A stretch of DNA of 64,000 bases from Pseudomonas viridiflava (GTDB lineage Bacteria > Pseudomonadota > Gammaproteobacteria > Pseudomonadales > Pseudomonadaceae): positions 1 through 64,000 of the forward strand of contig NZ_UUPU01000029.1 of the NCBI RefSeq assembly GCF_900591205.1. Reading direction: 5' to 3'. Of the stretch, positions 45,183 to 57,216 are shown one piece after another. Within the stretch, counting starts at the first letter, position 1. Each line of letters starts with the position of its first letter. The translations under genes were made by a program, and so were the position numbers. The notes beneath the pieces were generated by a model. That model did not search any database and was not told the DNA's origin. It saw only the letters and a program-made list of their open reading frames with translations.

Positions 45183-45569
45183 TCATCGTAACCCCAGCGC
45201 ACTGCGCACCGCCGCTTGTATCGCTGAAAACTGGTCATGGGTGAGTTCTGCAATTTTGTAAGTTCGTTTGCCCTGACGATCTTTGCTTTTGATTCGATCC
45301 AGCCGCCCCAGGCTCACGGTCGCCACAATGTCGCACTTCGCCCAGCAAATCGGGCTTGCTCCTTGAAGATGGCTATCAAGCTGTAAATGATGCTCCAGGA
45401 TCGTCTGCGGCGCGGTGGTGCTCAGAGGGACTACAGTCACCAGCAGCTTATTGGTTCGGTGTTTACGTATCACGATAACAGGGCGAATCTTAATGATTTC
45501 CGGAACCTCATAACCTCGAAAATCACAAATCAACACGCTGCCCTCTTTGGGCTGATAGAGAAGTGCCAT
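45183..45569 (-). CDS. PemK/MazF-family toxin with no adjacent antitoxin
   Basis: 128 residues from the ATG at 45569 (MALLYQPKEGSVLICDFRGY); the frame extends to 45737 but this would run into the LysR gene. The PemK/MazF core is KIRPVIVIRKHRTNKLLVTV and STTAPQTILEHH, a ribonuclease fold that cleaves mRNA. It lies downstream of the LysR gene on the same strand with an 86-base gap and no room for an antitoxin gene beside it. It may be an orphan, chromosomally tamed member of a type common in Pseudomonas. Confidence 0.82.
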   Translation of the reverse strand: MALLYQPKEGSVLICDFRGYEVPEIIKIRPVIVIRKHRTNKLLVTVVPLSTTAPQTILEHHLQLDSHLQGASPICWAKCDIVATVSLGRLDRIKSKDRQGKRTYKIAELTHDQFSAIQAAVRSALGLR

Positions 45570-45655
45570 CCATGTCACTCGCTGGAAAAAAGCGATTCTG
45601 AGCAAATTTCCGGCGAATAACCAAGACCGTTGCGTTACCTGATATGTGATCGTGC

Positions 45656-46549
45656 CTACACCGCCGATTTGCGGGTCAACAACTCCACAAACGCCTTGGC
45701 CATCGGCGTTTGCGCGCCTTTGCGTTGCACCAGCCATACCGCCGTCACCGCCTCCTGGTCGAGCAGGGTGCGATACACCACGCCATCAATGCGGATGCGC
45801 TGGTAGGACGCCGGCAGCACCGACACCCCCAGCCCCGCCGCCACCAGGCCGATAATGGTCATCGCCTCTCCCGCTTCCTGGGCGAAGTGCGGGCTGAAGC
45901 CGGCATCCCGCGCCAAGTTGAGTAGCTGGGCGTAGAGGCCACTGCCGTAGGTGCGTGGGAAAAATACAAACGGCTCGTCAGCCAGTTGCGCCAAATGCAG
46001 GCCGCGCTCGCTGCCTTCCACCAACGGGTGACCGGCATTCAGCACCGCCACCAAAGGCTCGCGCATCAACTCGATGACACTCAGCGAATCCGGCAACGGC
46101 AGCGGGCGCATCAGCCCTACCTGGATCGACTCATCCACCAGCGACTCGGCCACCTCGGTACTGCTCATCTCTTGCAGGTTCAGGTGCACTGCCGGAAACG
46201 CCTGGCGAAACGCAAAAATCGCCTGTGGGATGCTGGAGTTGAACGGTGCCGACGACGTGAAGCCGATCTTCAACTCCCCCAGCTCACCCAATTGCGCCCG
46301 GCGCGCCACATCCGCCGCTTTATCGACTTGCGCCAGTACCAGCCGCGCTTCGTGCAGGAACAGTCGCCCCGCCTCGCTCAGCTCAACCCGACGGTTGGTG
46401 CGTTCGAACAAGCGGGCGCCCACCTCCTGCTCCAGCGCTTGTATCTGCTGGCTCAGCGGCGGCTGCGAGATGCCCAGCACCTGCGCGGCGCGGCCAAAAT
46501 GCAGTTCTTCGGCGACGGCGATGAAGTACCGCAGGTGACGTAATTCCAT
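45656..46549 (-). CDS. LysR-type transcriptional regulator
   Basis: 297 residues. A winged helix-turn-helix lies at residues 1-60 (LRHLRYFIAVAEELHFGRAA and LGISQPPLSQQIQALEQEVG), followed by the effector-binding domain (about 90-297). It is divergent from the MFS transporter gene with a 124-base gap containing a candidate inverted repeat, so it most likely controls that gene and itself. The inducer is unknown. CatR/BenM-like sequence features are not evident beyond the general LysR layout. Confidence 0.92.
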   Translation of the reverse strand: MELRHLRYFIAVAEELHFGRAAQVLGISQPPLSQQIQALEQEVGARLFERTNRRVELSEAGRLFLHEARLVLAQVDKAADVARRAQLGELGELKIGFTSSAPFNSSIPQAIFAFRQAFPAVHLNLQEMSSTEVAESLVDESIQVGLMRPLPLPDSLSVIELMREPLVAVLNAGHPLVEGSERGLHLAQLADEPFVFFPRTYGSGLYAQLLNLARDAGFSPHFAQEAGEAMTIIGLVAAGLGVSVLPASYQRIRIDGVVYRTLLDQEAVTAVWLVQRKGAQTPMAKAFVELLTRKSAV

Positions 46550-46673
46550 ACCGGCCTCATTAGGTCGTAAAAGCTATCAAACAGGTCGAACAATATATTG
46601 GAAAGAATCATTAGGCAGCTATATTCTTTTTTGCATTGCCAGTCCTGGTACGCTCTTCCTCCCCGAGGTCCCC
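46550..46673. promoter_or_regulatory. LysR / MFS transporter divergent promoter region
   Basis: 124 bases, unusually AT-rich for the window. AAAGAAT (46602-46608) and ATTCTTT (46623-46629) form an inverted repeat with a 14-base spacer, a possible LysR site. GAGG five bases before the GTG at 46674 serves the MFS gene. Confidence 0.45.
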
Positions 46674-47948
46674 GTGAAATCTGCTGTCGCGCCATTCGCT
46701 CAAGAAGTCCCGCCCACCGCCCTCGATGACGTGGTGGCCCAACTCAACGAGCAATACATCGAAAAAGGCACACCGATGTTCATGCGCACGGTGCTTGCGC
46801 TGTTCTCCGGCGGTTTCGCCACCTTTGCCCTGCTGTATTGCGTGCAGCCGATGATGCCGGCGCTGTCCCATGAGTTTTCCATCAATGCGGCGCAGAGCAG
46901 CCTGATCCTGTCGGTGGCCACGGCGATGCTGGCGTTGGGGTTGCTGATCACCGGGCCGATTTCCGACACCCTGGGGCGCAAGCCGGTAATGGTCGCGGCG
47001 CTGTTCTGCGCGGCACTGGCTACCATCGCCAGCGGCCTGATGCCGACCTGGGAAGGGATCCTGCTGATGCGTGCGCTGGTGGGCCTGTCTCTGAGCGGTC
47101 TGGCCGCCGTGGCCATGACTTACCTGAGTGAAGAGATCCACCCTCAACATATCGGCCTGGCCATGGGCCTGTATATCGGTGGCAACGCGATTGGCGGCAT
47201 GAGCGGGCGCCTGATCATCGGCGTGTTGATCGACTTCGTCAGTTGGCACACCGCAATGCTGATCATCGGCGCGTTGGCACTGATCGCGGCCACGGTGTTC
47301 TGGAAAATCCTCCCCGAATCGCGCAACTTCCGCGCCAGCAGCCTCAGGCCACGCAGCCTGCTGGATGGCTTCGTGATGCACTTCAAGGACGCGGGCCTGC
47401 CGTGGTTGTTCCTCGAAGCCTTCCTGCTGATGGGCGCGTTCGTGACGCTGTTCAACTACATCGGTTATCGCCTGTTGGCCTCGCCCTACGAGCTGAGCCA
47501 GGCGGTGGTCGGCCTGCTGTCGCTGGTGTACCTGTCGGGCATCTACAGCTCGGCGAAAATCGGCTCCCTGGCCGACCGCCTCGGCCGTCGTCGCGTGCTG
47601 TGGGGCACCATCGTGTTGATGCTCGCCGGCATGGCCATGACCCTGTTCACCCCGCTGTGGCTGGTGGTGCCGGGCATGCTGATCTTCACCTTCGGCTTCT
47701 TCGGCGCCCACTCGGTGGCCAGCAGCTGGATCGGTCGACGTGCGGTCAAGGCCAAGGGGCAGGCGTCGTCGTTGTACCTGTTCTGCTACTACGCAGGTTC
47801 GAGCATTGCGGGTACGGCGGGCGGGTTTTTCTGGCACTTCGGCGGGTGGAACGGGATCGGCGGGTTTATCGTGGCGCTGTTGATCGGCGCGTTGCTGGTG
47901 GCGTTGAAGTTGGCGAAATTGCCGCCGTTGGGGAATGTGAAAGCCTGA
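46674..47948 (+). CDS. MFS transporter (YnfM-like drug/metabolite efflux)
   Basis: 424 residues from a GTG at 46674 with GAGG five bases upstream; alternative start at 46776 (MFMRTVLALFSGG). Twelve hydrophobic helices begin near residue 38. The MFS signature between helices 2 and 3 is visible (GPISDTLGRKPVMVAALFCA) and a second half copy GSLADRLGRRRVLWGTIVLM. The substrate is unknown; the family exports small organic molecules with protons. It is likely induced through the divergent LysR regulator. A REP pair and terminator follow. Confidence 0.88.
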   Translation: MKSAVAPFAQEVPPTALDDVVAQLNEQYIEKGTPMFMRTVLALFSGGFATFALLYCVQPMMPALSHEFSINAAQSSLILSVATAMLALGLLITGPISDTLGRKPVMVAALFCAALATIASGLMPTWEGILLMRALVGLSLSGLAAVAMTYLSEEIHPQHIGLAMGLYIGGNAIGGMSGRLIIGVLIDFVSWHTAMLIIGALALIAATVFWKILPESRNFRASSLRPRSLLDGFVMHFKDAGLPWLFLEAFLLMGAFVTLFNYIGYRLLASPYELSQAVVGLLSLVYLSGIYSSAKIGSLADRLGRRRVLWGTIVLMLAGMAMTLFTPLWLVVPGMLIFTFGFFGAHSVASSWIGRRAVKAKGQASSLYLFCYYAGSSIAGTAGGFFWHFGGWNGIGGFIVALLIGALLVALKLAKLPPLGNVKA

Positions 47949-47964
47949 TACGATTTTGCTTTTA

Positions 47965-48036
47965 TGTGGGAGCTGGCTTGCCTGCGATGACGGTGGTGAA
48001 TTCACTACTGCTATCGCAGGCAAGCCAGCTCCCACA
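47965..48036. repeat. REP pair (REPIN-like), GGCTTGCC type, short spacer
   Basis: 72 bases, arms TGTGGGAGCTGGCTTGCCTG and the facing CAGGCAAGCCAGCTCCCACA. The spacer is 32 bases against 45-60 in other copies. It lies between the convergent MFS and hemE genes. Confidence 0.9.
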
Positions 48037-48060
48037 TTTGTTTTGCATTCATCCATGAGA

Positions 48061-48086
48061 AAGCCCGGCATTTAGCCGGGCTTTTT
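48061..48086 (+). terminator. Rho-independent terminator, MFS / hemE convergent
   Basis: AAGCCCGGC (48061-48069), loop ATTTA, GCCGGGCTT with a run of T to 48086. Strong in the plus direction for the MFS gene. On the minus strand the same hairpin follows the hemE stop but is trailed by only a short T run, so it is a weaker stop for hemE. Confidence 0.85.
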
Positions 48087-48088
48087 GA

Positions 48089-49156
48089 TTACTCGTGATA
48101 CTGCGCCGAGAGCTCATGTACTGCGCGCAAGAACGCGCCAGCGTGCTCGGGGTTCACTTCTGGCGTGATGCCATGGCCGAGGTTGAACACGTGGCCGCTG
48201 CCCTTGCCATAGCTGGCCAGAATGCGCCCGACTTCGGTACGAATCGCTTCCGGCTTGGCATACAGCACGGTCGGGTCCATGTTGCCTTGCAGTGCGACCT
48301 GGCCACCCACACGACGGCGGGCTTCGCCGATGTCGCAGGTCCAGTCCAGGCCCAGTGCGTCAGCACCGGCATCGGCGATGCTTTCCAGCCACAGCCCGCC
48401 GCCCTTGGTGAACAGGATCACCGGCACTTTGCGGCCCTCGTGTTCGCGGATCAGGCCGCTGACGATTTTGCGCATGTAGGCCAAGGAGAATTCCTGGTAT
48501 GCCGCCGCCGACAGGTTGCCACCCCAGGTATCGAAGATCTGCACCGCTTGCGCACCGGCCATGATCTGGCCGTTGAGGTAGCTGGTCACCGACTGCGCGA
48601 GCTTATCCAGCAGCAGGTGCATGGCGTGTGGGTTGTCGTAGAGCATGGCCTTGGTTTTGCGGAAGTCTTTCGACGAGCCGCCTTCGACCATGTAGGTGGC
48701 CAGGGTCCAGGGGCTGCCGGAGAAGCCGATCAACGGCACGCGGCCATTCAGCTCGCGGCGGATGGTGCTGACCGCATCCATCACGTAACCGAGGTCCTTG
48801 TGCGGATCAGGGATCGGCAGGGCCTCGATGTCGGCCAGGGTACTGACGACCTTTTTGAAACGCGGGCCTTCGCCGGTTTCAAAATACAGACCCTGGCCCA
48901 TGGCGTCGGGGATGGTGAGGATATCGGAGAAGAGGATGGCCGCGTCCAGTTGTGGGTAGCGGTCCAGCGGCTGCATCGTGACTTCGCAGGCGAACTCCGG
49001 GTTCATGCACAGGCTCATGAAGTCGCCCGCGTTGGCGCGACTGGCGCGGTATTCCGGCAGGTAGCGACCGGCCTGGCGCATCATCCACACAGGGGTGACG
49101 TCCACGGGTTGCTTGAGCAGGGCACGAAGGAAACGGTCGTTCTTGAGGGCAGTCAT
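48089..49156 (-). CDS. hemE: Uroporphyrinogen decarboxylase HemE
   Basis: 355 residues, full length. The conserved start of the active-site region [20 protein letters not shown] (about 17-37) is intact, as is [16 protein letters not shown]. It decarboxylates uroporphyrinogen III to coproporphyrinogen III in heme synthesis, cytoplasmic and cofactor-free. It follows gltD on the minus strand, the usual pseudomonad order, across a 241-base gap that contains only a REP pair (49279-49368), so it may have its own promoter. Confidence 0.97.
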   Translation of the reverse strand: MTALKNDRFLRALLKQPVDVTPVWMMRQAGRYLPEYRASRANAGDFMSLCMNPEFACEVTMQPLDRYPQLDAAILFSDILTIPDAMGQGLYFETGEGPRFKKVVSTLADIEALPIPDPHKDLGYVMDAVSTIRRELNGRVPLIGFSGSPWTLATYMVEGGSSKDFRKTKAMLYDNPHAMHLLLDKLAQSVTSYLNGQIMAGAQAVQIFDTWGGNLSAAAYQEFSLAYMRKIVSGLIREHEGRKVPVILFTKGGGLWLESIADAGADALGLDWTCDIGEARRRVGGQVALQGNMDPTVLYAKPEAIRTEVGRILASYGKGSGHVFNLGHGITPEVNPEHAGAFLRAVHELSAQYHE

Positions 49157-49278
49157 GTCGGCATCCGCAAAAAAAGTGCGGGCATTTTCTCAGAGCCAGA
49201 CGTAAAAGGCACGGAATGCGCCGTGCCTTTTGTCTATCGGGTCAATTTGTCGCGGATATGAAAGCGCCGCAAAACGAA

Positions 49279-49368
49279 TGTGGGAGCGGGCTTGCTCGCG
49301 AAAGCGGTGGTTCAGCCAACACATCGGGTGACTGATATACCGCATTCGCGAGCAAGCCCGCTCCCACA
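49279..49368. repeat. REP pair (REPIN-like), GCGGGCTTGCTCGCGA type
   Basis: 90 bases, arms TGTGGGAGCGGGCTTGCTCG and the facing CGAGCAAGCCCGCTCCCACA, same subtype as 26234-26322. A further inverted repeat TGATCCC/GGGATCA (49372-49395) stands between it and the gltD stop. Confidence 0.9.
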
Positions 49369-49397
49369 TTTTGATCCCATTTCAATCAGGGATCAGG

Positions 49398-50825
<1,428 letters not shown>

Positions 50826-50848
50826 TCATCAAACTCTTCAGGCGCATA

Positions 50849-53800
50849 TCACTGCGGGTTGGCACGGATGCTGGAAAGCAACGATTTCAGGTTGGCAGCC
50901 TTGGGCTTGACCAGCCAGAAACGACGCAGGTAATCATCGAGGTTTTCGGCGAGGTTACGGCCCCACTCGCTGCCGGTCTCCTCGACGTACTCGTCCAGCA
51001 CGTGCTGCAAGTGGTTCCGGTAGGACTCCATGGCTTCGCCGCTGATCCGCTGGATCTCGACCAACTCGTGGTTGACCTTGTCGACGAAGGTGTTGTCCTG
51101 GTCGAGCACATAGGCGAAACCGCCGGTCATGCCCGAACCGAAGTTGTAACCGGTCTTGCCCAATACCGCGACAAAGCCCCCGGTCATGTACTCGCAGCAG
51201 TGATCGCCAGTGCCTTCAACCACGGTGTGGGCACCAGAGTTACGCACGGCGAAACGCTCACCGGCAGTACCGGCGGCGAACAGCTTGCCACCGGTGGCGC
51301 CATACAGGCAGGTGTTGCCGATGATCGCGCTTTCCTGCGACTTGTAGACGCTGCCGATTGGCGGAACGATCACCAGCTTGCCGCCGGTCATGCCCTTGCC
51401 CACGTAGTCGTTGGCGTCACCTTCCAGGTACATGTTCAGGCCACCGGCGTTCCACACGCCAAAGCTCTGGCCCGCAGTGCCCTTGAAGCGGAACGTGATC
51501 GGCGCTTTCGCCATGCCCTGGTTCCCGTGCTTGCGTGCGATTTCGCCGGAGATGCGTGCGCCGATGGAACGGTCGCAGTTGCAGATATCCAGGGCGAATT
51601 CGCCACCGCTGGCGTCGTTGATCGAAGAGCCGGCCATCTCGACCATCTTCTCGGCCAGCAAGCCTTTGTCGAACGGCGGGTTGCGGTCCACCTGGCAGAA
51701 TTGCGGTTTGTCTGCCGGGATGTGATCGCTGCCCAGCAGCGGCGTCAGGTCCAGGTGGTTCTGCTTGGCGGTCTGGCCTTCGAGGATGTCGAGCAAGTCG
51801 GTACGCCCGATCAGCTCTTCCAGCGAGCGCACGCCCAGCTTGGCCAGCCACTCACGGGTTTCTTCGGCGACGTAGGTGAAGAAATTCACCACCATGTCGA
51901 CGGTGCCGATGTAGTGATCCTTGCGCAGCTTCTCGTTCTGAGTGGCGACGCCGGTGGCGCAGTTGTTCAGGTGGCAGATGCGCAGGTATTTGCAGCCCAG
52001 GGCGATCATTGGCGCCGTGCCGAAGCCGAAGCTCTCGGCGCCGAGGATCGCGGCCTTGATCACGTCGAGGCCGGTTTTCAGGCCGCCGTCGGTCTGCACC
52101 CGAACTTTGCCGCGCAGGTCATTGCCGCGCAGGGTCTGGTGGGTTTCAGCCAGGCCCAGTTCCCACGGCGCGCCGGCGTACTTGATCGAGGTCAGCGGCG
52201 AAGCGCCAGTACCACCGTCGTAGCCGGAGATGGTGATCAGGTCGGCATAAGCTTTGGCCACACCGGCGGCGATGGTGCCCACGCCGGCTTCCGCCACCAG
52301 TTTCACCGAGACCAGCGCCTGCGGGTTGACTTGTTTCAAGTCGAAAATCAGCTGCGACAAATCTTCAATCGAGTAGATGTCGTGGTGCGGCGGCGGCGAA
52401 ATCAGGGTCACACCCGGCACTGCGTAACGCAGCTTGGCGATCAGACCGTTGACCTTGCCGCCCGGCAGCTGGCCGCCCTCACCGGGCTTGGCGCCCTGGG
52501 CGACTTTGATCTGCAGCACTTCGGCATTGACCAGGTATTCCGGGGTTACACCGAAACGGCCAGTCGCCACCTGCTTGATTTTCGAGCTTTTAATGGTGCC
52601 GTAGCGCGCAGGGTCTTCACCGCCTTCGCCGGAGTTGGAACGCGCACCCAGGCGGTTCATGGCTTCGGCCAGGGCTTCGTGAGCCTCCGGCGACAGAGCG
52701 CCGAGGGAAATACCCGCAGAGTCGAAGCGCTTGAGGATCGACTCCAGCGGCTCGATCTCGCTGATGGCCAGCGGCGTGTCCAGGGTTTTCACCTTGAACA
52801 GGTCGCGGATCATCGACACCGGGCGGTTATCCACCAGCGCGGTGTATTCCTTGAACTTGGCGTAGTCGCCCTGCTGCACAGCGGCTTGCAGGGTGCTGAC
52901 CACGTCCGGGTTGTAGGCGTGGTACTCGCCACCGTGTACGAACTTGAGCAGGCCGCCTTGCTGGATCGGCTTGCGCGCGCTCCAGGCTTCGGCCGCCAGG
53001 GCTTTCTGTTCCGCTTCGATGTCGACGAAACGCGCACCCTTGATGCGGCTCGGCACGCCACGGAAGCTCAGCTCGCAGACTTCTTCGGACAGGCCGATCG
53101 CTTCGAACAGCTGTGCGCCACGGTACGAGGTGACGGTGGAGATGCCCATCTTCGACAGGATCTTCAACAGGCCCTTGGTGATGCCCTTACGGTAGTTCTT
53201 GAACACCTCATAGAGGTCGCCCAGCACTTCACCCGTACGGATCAAGTCACCCAGCACTTCGTACGCAAGGAACGGGTACACCGCCGAAGCGCCGAAACCG
53301 ATCAACACCGCAAAGTGGTGCGGGTCGCGGGCGGTGGCGGTTTCCACGAGGATGTTGGAGTCGCAACGCAGGCCCTTTTCGGTCAGGCGGTGGTGCACCG
53401 CGCCGGTGGCCAGGGAGGCGTGGATCGGCAGCTTGCCGGGAGCAATGTGACGGTCGGTCAGCACGATCTGGGTGCGACCGGCGCGCACAGCCTCTTCGGC
53501 CTGATCCGCGACGTTGCGCACTGCGGCTTCAAGGCCGAGGCTCTCGTCGTAGTTCAGGTCGATGATCTGGCGGTCGAAGCCCGGGCGATCCAGGGTCATC
53601 AACGAGCGCCACTTGGCCGGGGAAATGACCGGCGAGCTGAGGATCACACGGGAGGCGTGCTCAGGCGATTCCTGGAAGATGTTGCGCTCGGCACCGAGGC
53701 ACACTTCCAGTGACATCACGATGGCTTCGCGCAGCGGGTCGATCGGCGGGTTGGTCACCTGGGCGAACTGCTGGCGGAAATAGTCGTACGGCGTGCGCAC

Positions 53801-55294
53801 GCGCTGGGACAGCACGGCCATCGGCGTGTCGTCGCCCATGGAGCCGACAGCCTCGTAGCCTTGCTCGCCAAGCGGGCGCAGCACTTGGTCACGCTCCTCG
53901 AACGTGACTTGGTACATCTTCATGTACTGCTTGAGCTGGTCCACGTCGTAGAAAGCCGAACCGTGGTCGTTGTCTTCCATGGTCGCCTGGATGCGCAGGG
54001 CGTTCTTGCGCAGCCATTGCTTGTACGGGTGGCGCGACTTCAAGCGGTTGTCGATCGCGTCGGTGTCGAGGATCTGCCCGGTTTCGGTGTCCACGGCCAG
54101 GATCTGGCCAGGGCCTACGCGGCCTTTGGCGATCACCTCTTCGGGCTTGTAGTCCCACACGCCGATTTCCGACGCCAGGGTGATAAAACCGTTGGTGGTG
54201 GTGACCCAACGCGCCGGGCGCAGACCGTTACGGTCGAGCAGGCACACCGCGTAGCGGCCGTCGGTCATTACCACGCCGGCCGGGCCGTCCCACGGCTCCA
54301 TGTGCATCGAGTTGTACTCGTAGAACGCACGCAGATCCGGGTCCATGGTTTCGACGTTCTGCCACGCAGGCGGAATGATCATGCGCACGCCACGGAACAG
54401 GTCGATACCGCCGGTGACCATCAGCTCAAGCATGTTGTCCATGCTGGAGGAGTCGGAACCCACGCGGTTGACCAGCGGGCCGAGCTCTTCCAAATCCATC
54501 AGATCGTTGGCGAACTTGGTGCGACGGGCTACTGCCCAGTTGCGGTTGCCGGTGATGGTGTTGATCTCGCCGTTGTGGGCGAGGAAGCGGAATGGCTGAG
54601 CCAGCGGCCATTTCGGCAGGGTGTTGGTGGAGAAGCGCTGGTGGAACACGCAGATTGCGGTTTGCAGGCGCTCGTCGCTCAGGTCCGGATAGAAGGCGGT
54701 CAAATCCGCCGGCATCATCAGGCCCTTATAAATGATGGTCTTGTGCGAAAAGCTGCAGATGTAGTGGTCGGCATCGGCGGCGTTGGCCACGGACGAGCGA
54801 CGACGCGAGGTGAACAGCTTGATCGCCATGTCCTGGTCACTCAGGCCGTCGCCTGCGATGAACACTTGTTCGATCTGCGGCAGGCGCTCCAGGGCCAGGC
54901 GGCCGAGCACGCTGGTGTCGATCGGCACTTTGCGCCAGCCAACAAGTTGCAGGCCGGCAGCCAGGATCTCGCGGTTCATGTTCTCGCGAGCGGCTTCGGC
55001 TTTGACCGGGTCCTGGTTGAAAAACACCATGCCCACGGCGTACTGCTTGGGCAGCTCGACCGCGAAATGCTGTTTGGCGACAGCGCGCAGGAACTGGTCG
55101 GGCTTTTGAATCAGCAAGCCGCAGCCGTCACCGGTCTTGCCGTCGGCGTTGATCCCACCGCGGTGGGTCATGCAGGTCAGGGCCTCGATGGCCGTTTGCA
55201 AAAGGGTATGACTGGGCTCGCCCTGCATGTGGGCTATCAGGCCGAAACCACAGTTATCCTTGAATTCATCGGGTTGGTACAGACCTGCTTTCAT
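50849..55294 (-). CDS. gltB: Glutamate synthase (NADPH) large subunit GltB
   Basis: 1481 residues from the ATG at 55294; an upstream in-frame start at 55345 adds 17 basic residues not typical of the family. Residues 1-420 are the class II glutaminase domain; Cys15 in [14 protein letters not shown] is the nucleophile after propeptide removal. Then come a central domain, the FMN barrel with the Fe-S motif [17 protein letters not shown] (near 1130), and the C-terminal beta-helix (about 1230-1480). It forms glutamate from glutamine and 2-oxoglutarate in the cytoplasm. Full length, intact. Confidence 0.97.
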   Translation of the reverse strand: MKAGLYQPDEFKDNCGFGLIAHMQGEPSHTLLQTAIEALTCMTHRGGINADGKTGDGCGLLIQKPDQFLRAVAKQHFAVELPKQYAVGMVFFNQDPVKAEAARENMNREILAAGLQLVGWRKVPIDTSVLGRLALERLPQIEQVFIAGDGLSDQDMAIKLFTSRRRSSVANAADADHYICSFSHKTIIYKGLMMPADLTAFYPDLSDERLQTAICVFHQRFSTNTLPKWPLAQPFRFLAHNGEINTITGNRNWAVARRTKFANDLMDLEELGPLVNRVGSDSSSMDNMLELMVTGGIDLFRGVRMIIPPAWQNVETMDPDLRAFYEYNSMHMEPWDGPAGVVMTDGRYAVCLLDRNGLRPARWVTTTNGFITLASEIGVWDYKPEEVIAKGRVGPGQILAVDTETGQILDTDAIDNRLKSRHPYKQWLRKNALRIQATMEDNDHGSAFYDVDQLKQYMKMYQVTFEERDQVLRPLGEQGYEAVGSMGDDTPMAVLSQRVRTPYDYFRQQFAQVTNPPIDPLREAIVMSLEVCLGAERNIFQESPEHASRVILSSPVISPAKWRSLMTLDRPGFDRQIIDLNYDESLGLEAAVRNVADQAEEAVRAGRTQIVLTDRHIAPGKLPIHASLATGAVHHRLTEKGLRCDSNILVETATARDPHHFAVLIGFGASAVYPFLAYEVLGDLIRTGEVLGDLYEVFKNYRKGITKGLLKILSKMGISTVTSYRGAQLFEAIGLSEEVCELSFRGVPSRIKGARFVDIEAEQKALAAEAWSARKPIQQGGLLKFVHGGEYHAYNPDVVSTLQAAVQQGDYAKFKEYTALVDNRPVSMIRDLFKVKTLDTPLAISEIEPLESILKRFDSAGISLGALSPEAHEALAEAMNRLGARSNSGEGGEDPARYGTIKSSKIKQVATGRFGVTPEYLVNAEVLQIKVAQGAKPGEGGQLPGGKVNGLIAKLRYAVPGVTLISPPPHHDIYSIEDLSQLIFDLKQVNPQALVSVKLVAEAGVGTIAAGVAKAYADLITISGYDGGTGASPLTSIKYAGAPWELGLAETHQTLRGNDLRGKVRVQTDGGLKTGLDVIKAAILGAESFGFGTAPMIALGCKYLRICHLNNCATGVATQNEKLRKDHYIGTVDMVVNFFTYVAEETREWLAKLGVRSLEELIGRTDLLDILEGQTAKQNHLDLTPLLGSDHIPADKPQFCQVDRNPPFDKGLLAEKMVEMAGSSINDASGGEFALDICNCDRSIGARISGEIARKHGNQGMAKAPITFRFKGTAGQSFGVWNAGGLNMYLEGDANDYVGKGMTGGKLVIVPPIGSVYKSQESAIIGNTCLYGATGGKLFAAGTAGERFAVRNSGAHTVVEGTGDHCCEYMTGGFVAVLGKTGYNFGSGMTGGFAYVLDQDNTFVDKVNHELVEIQRISGEAMESYRNHLQHVLDEYVEETGSEWGRNLAENLDDYLRRFWLVKPKAANLKSLLSSIRANPQ

Positions 55295-55646
55295 AGACAC
55301 TTTCTCACCAGGCTGCCTCTTATATCGAGGCAAATTTCTTTTCAATTCAACCGGTTACCTTCCACGCCGAACGTACGCCGGCTTAGCGGGGGCAAAAGGG
55401 AGGTCATTGTACACACCGACACGAACGCTCACAAATTTAGCGACGAAATGTCGCAAATCTATGTCGCATTTATGAAAGGTTTAAAGCGATATGCTGTGCT
55501 AGTCAAAACTTTTTTAATTCTGACCGCTACGACTCAAAAGCTACCGTGACGCAGACACCACAAAGCGCGCGGTCTCTAGAGACTGCACGCACTTGCGGTT
55601 TTTTTTGAGGTGCCGGGAGGGCGGCCTGGGTAAGGCCGCCGGATCT
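55295..55646. promoter_or_regulatory. gltB upstream region with direct repeats and palindrome
   Basis: 352 bases without a gene, AT-rich in 55430-55560. ATGTCGCA occurs twice in tandem at 55448-55455 and 55461-55468, 13 bases apart. GTCTCTAGAGAC (55572-55583) is a perfect 12-base palindrome. GGCGGCC (55620-55626) and GGCCGCC (55634-55640) form a hairpin 7 bases past the stop of the AAA/SPOR gene, without a T run on that strand. The gltB promoter is expected here, on the minus strand. Confidence 0.5.
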
Positions 55647-57206
55647 TCAGCGAGTTGTTGCGAGTTCTTGTTGAACGCTGGCAACAGTGCGAGGCCAAGG
55701 TTTACCAGCCTGAACCTTCGCTGGCAAGGTTTTGATCGCAGAATCAGCTGCGGCACGGCTTGCGAAGTTGCCGTAGGTGATCACATACAGAGGCTTGCCG
55801 TTGAGCACTTTCTTGAAATAACGGTACTCGCCGCCCTGCTCTTTCACGAACGCCTGGGCGTTGGCTTCGGAGCTGGTGCCGAGGATCTGTACCACGAAAT
55901 TGCCGGTAGGCTGGCTGGCGTACCAGCTGCTACCCGCGGCGCCGGCTTTGGCAACAGTGGCGGCTGGTTTTTCAGCAGGCTTGGCTGCCGGTGCAGGGGC
56001 TGGCTTGGCGGCTGGCGCAGGCGCGACCGGCTTGGTCACTGGCGCAGGCTTGGCGGTGGCGACCGTCGGCGCAGGTGTCGGCTTGGCAGCCGGCTGACCC
56101 GCTGGCACACCCGCAGGTGGCGCGGTGGTGGTCACGGTCGGCGGTGTGGCGCTGGAACCTTCCACCGGCACGCCGTCGTCGCCTTCGGAAATGCCACCGG
56201 CTTCTTCAGCGAGCGGGCCACGCATGACAGGCTGGCCGACCATCGGCAGGTTGGTCGGCTGGCCGGAGTTGGCGAATTCTACGTTTGGCGTGGGCTTGCC
56301 CAGTGGCAACTGCGCCTGTTCGGTTGGCGCGCCGGCAGTCGTCGGTGCCTTGCTGCGGCCTGGGATCAACCAGGCGGCGGCGACAGCGACCACGACTACG
56401 GCGGAAATAGCCAATACGTGTTTCTTAGGCATAGTGAACCCCATCTTTGGACGCTTGACCGCAGAGCGGCTGGCAATCATGGCTTCGATCATGGCATCGC
56501 GGGCTACCTGGTTGATGGTGCCAGGCCAGCCGTCGGAGCTTTCGTGAATATCAGAGATCTGCGCAGCGGAGAAAAGTTCGATGCCGGCCCCCGCACCTTC
56601 GAGGCGCTGAGCCAGGTATTCGCGGGTTTCTTCCTCTTCGTACGGCTGCAACTCGATGACGTGGAACAGCTCCTGATCGCCACTGATCTGCTCCAGATCG
56701 GCGATCAACGACGACTCACCGAACAGGAACACGTGCGGACGGCCTTCCGGCGTACCCGCCGCCAGTGCCAACAGCGCTTCAAGGGCGGATTCGTCGAGCT
56801 GCTCGGCGTCATCCACCAGCAGGTAGACTTCCTGGCCGGTCAGGCCCAGTTGCACAACCTGCTTGAGGATCGCGTTCGGCTCAGCAGTGGACACGTCCAG
56901 CGCCTGCGCAACCTGGCGCAACACGCCCGCCGCATCACCGGCGCCACGGGCCGACACCACCACGCTCTGCACCGATTGTTTGTTGGTGCTGGCAACCAGC
57001 GCCTGGCGCAGCAAGGTTTTGCCGCTACCCAGCGGCCCGGTCACAACCAGCAGCAGCTGGCTGTAGCGCGCAAGGTGGTGCAACTGCCCGAGCACCGGCT
57101 TGCGCTGGGCCGGGAAAAATTTGAAACCAGGCACCCGTGGAGCAAAAGGGTCGTGGCTTAACTGGTAATGGCCGAGGAACGCCTCGTCGGCATGCAAACT
57201 AGTCAT
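55647..57206 (-). CDS. AAA ATPase with C-terminal SPOR domain (DamX-like)
   Basis: 519 residues. The N-terminal ExeA-like AAA domain (about 1-260) has Walker A GPLGSGKT (about residue 57) and Walker B VYLLVDDAEQLD. One membrane helix lies at about 285-305 (HVLAISAVVVVAVAAAWLIP), then a Pro/Ala-rich periplasmic linker (PAPAPAAKPAPAPAAKPAEK) and the SPOR domain from about 435 (GNFVVQILGTSSEANAQAFV). SPOR domains bind denuded septal peptidoglycan, so it probably acts at the division site. It sits between aroB and gltB as in other pseudomonads. The linker is repetitive and likely to vary in length among strains. Confidence 0.88.
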   Translation of the reverse strand: MTSLHADEAFLGHYQLSHDPFAPRVPGFKFFPAQRKPVLGQLHHLARYSQLLLVVTGPLGSGKTLLRQALVASTNKQSVQSVVVSARGAGDAAGVLRQVAQALDVSTAEPNAILKQVVQLGLTGQEVYLLVDDAEQLDESALEALLALAAGTPEGRPHVFLFGESSLIADLEQISGDQELFHVIELQPYEEEETREYLAQRLEGAGAGIELFSAAQISDIHESSDGWPGTINQVARDAMIEAMIASRSAVKRPKMGFTMPKKHVLAISAVVVVAVAAAWLIPGRSKAPTTAGAPTEQAQLPLGKPTPNVEFANSGQPTNLPMVGQPVMRGPLAEEAGGISEGDDGVPVEGSSATPPTVTTTAPPAGVPAGQPAAKPTPAPTVATAKPAPVTKPVAPAPAAKPAPAPAAKPAEKPAATVAKAGAAGSSWYASQPTGNFVVQILGTSSEANAQAFVKEQGGEYRYFKKVLNGKPLYVITYGNFASRAAADSAIKTLPAKVQAGKPWPRTVASVQQELATTR

Positions 57207-57216
57207 CGGGATCTTA

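Noticed and set aside
46611..48071. A 486-codon minus-strand frame opposite the MFS transporter
   Set aside because: Antisense shadow; begins inside the REP/terminator region and has no coding features.
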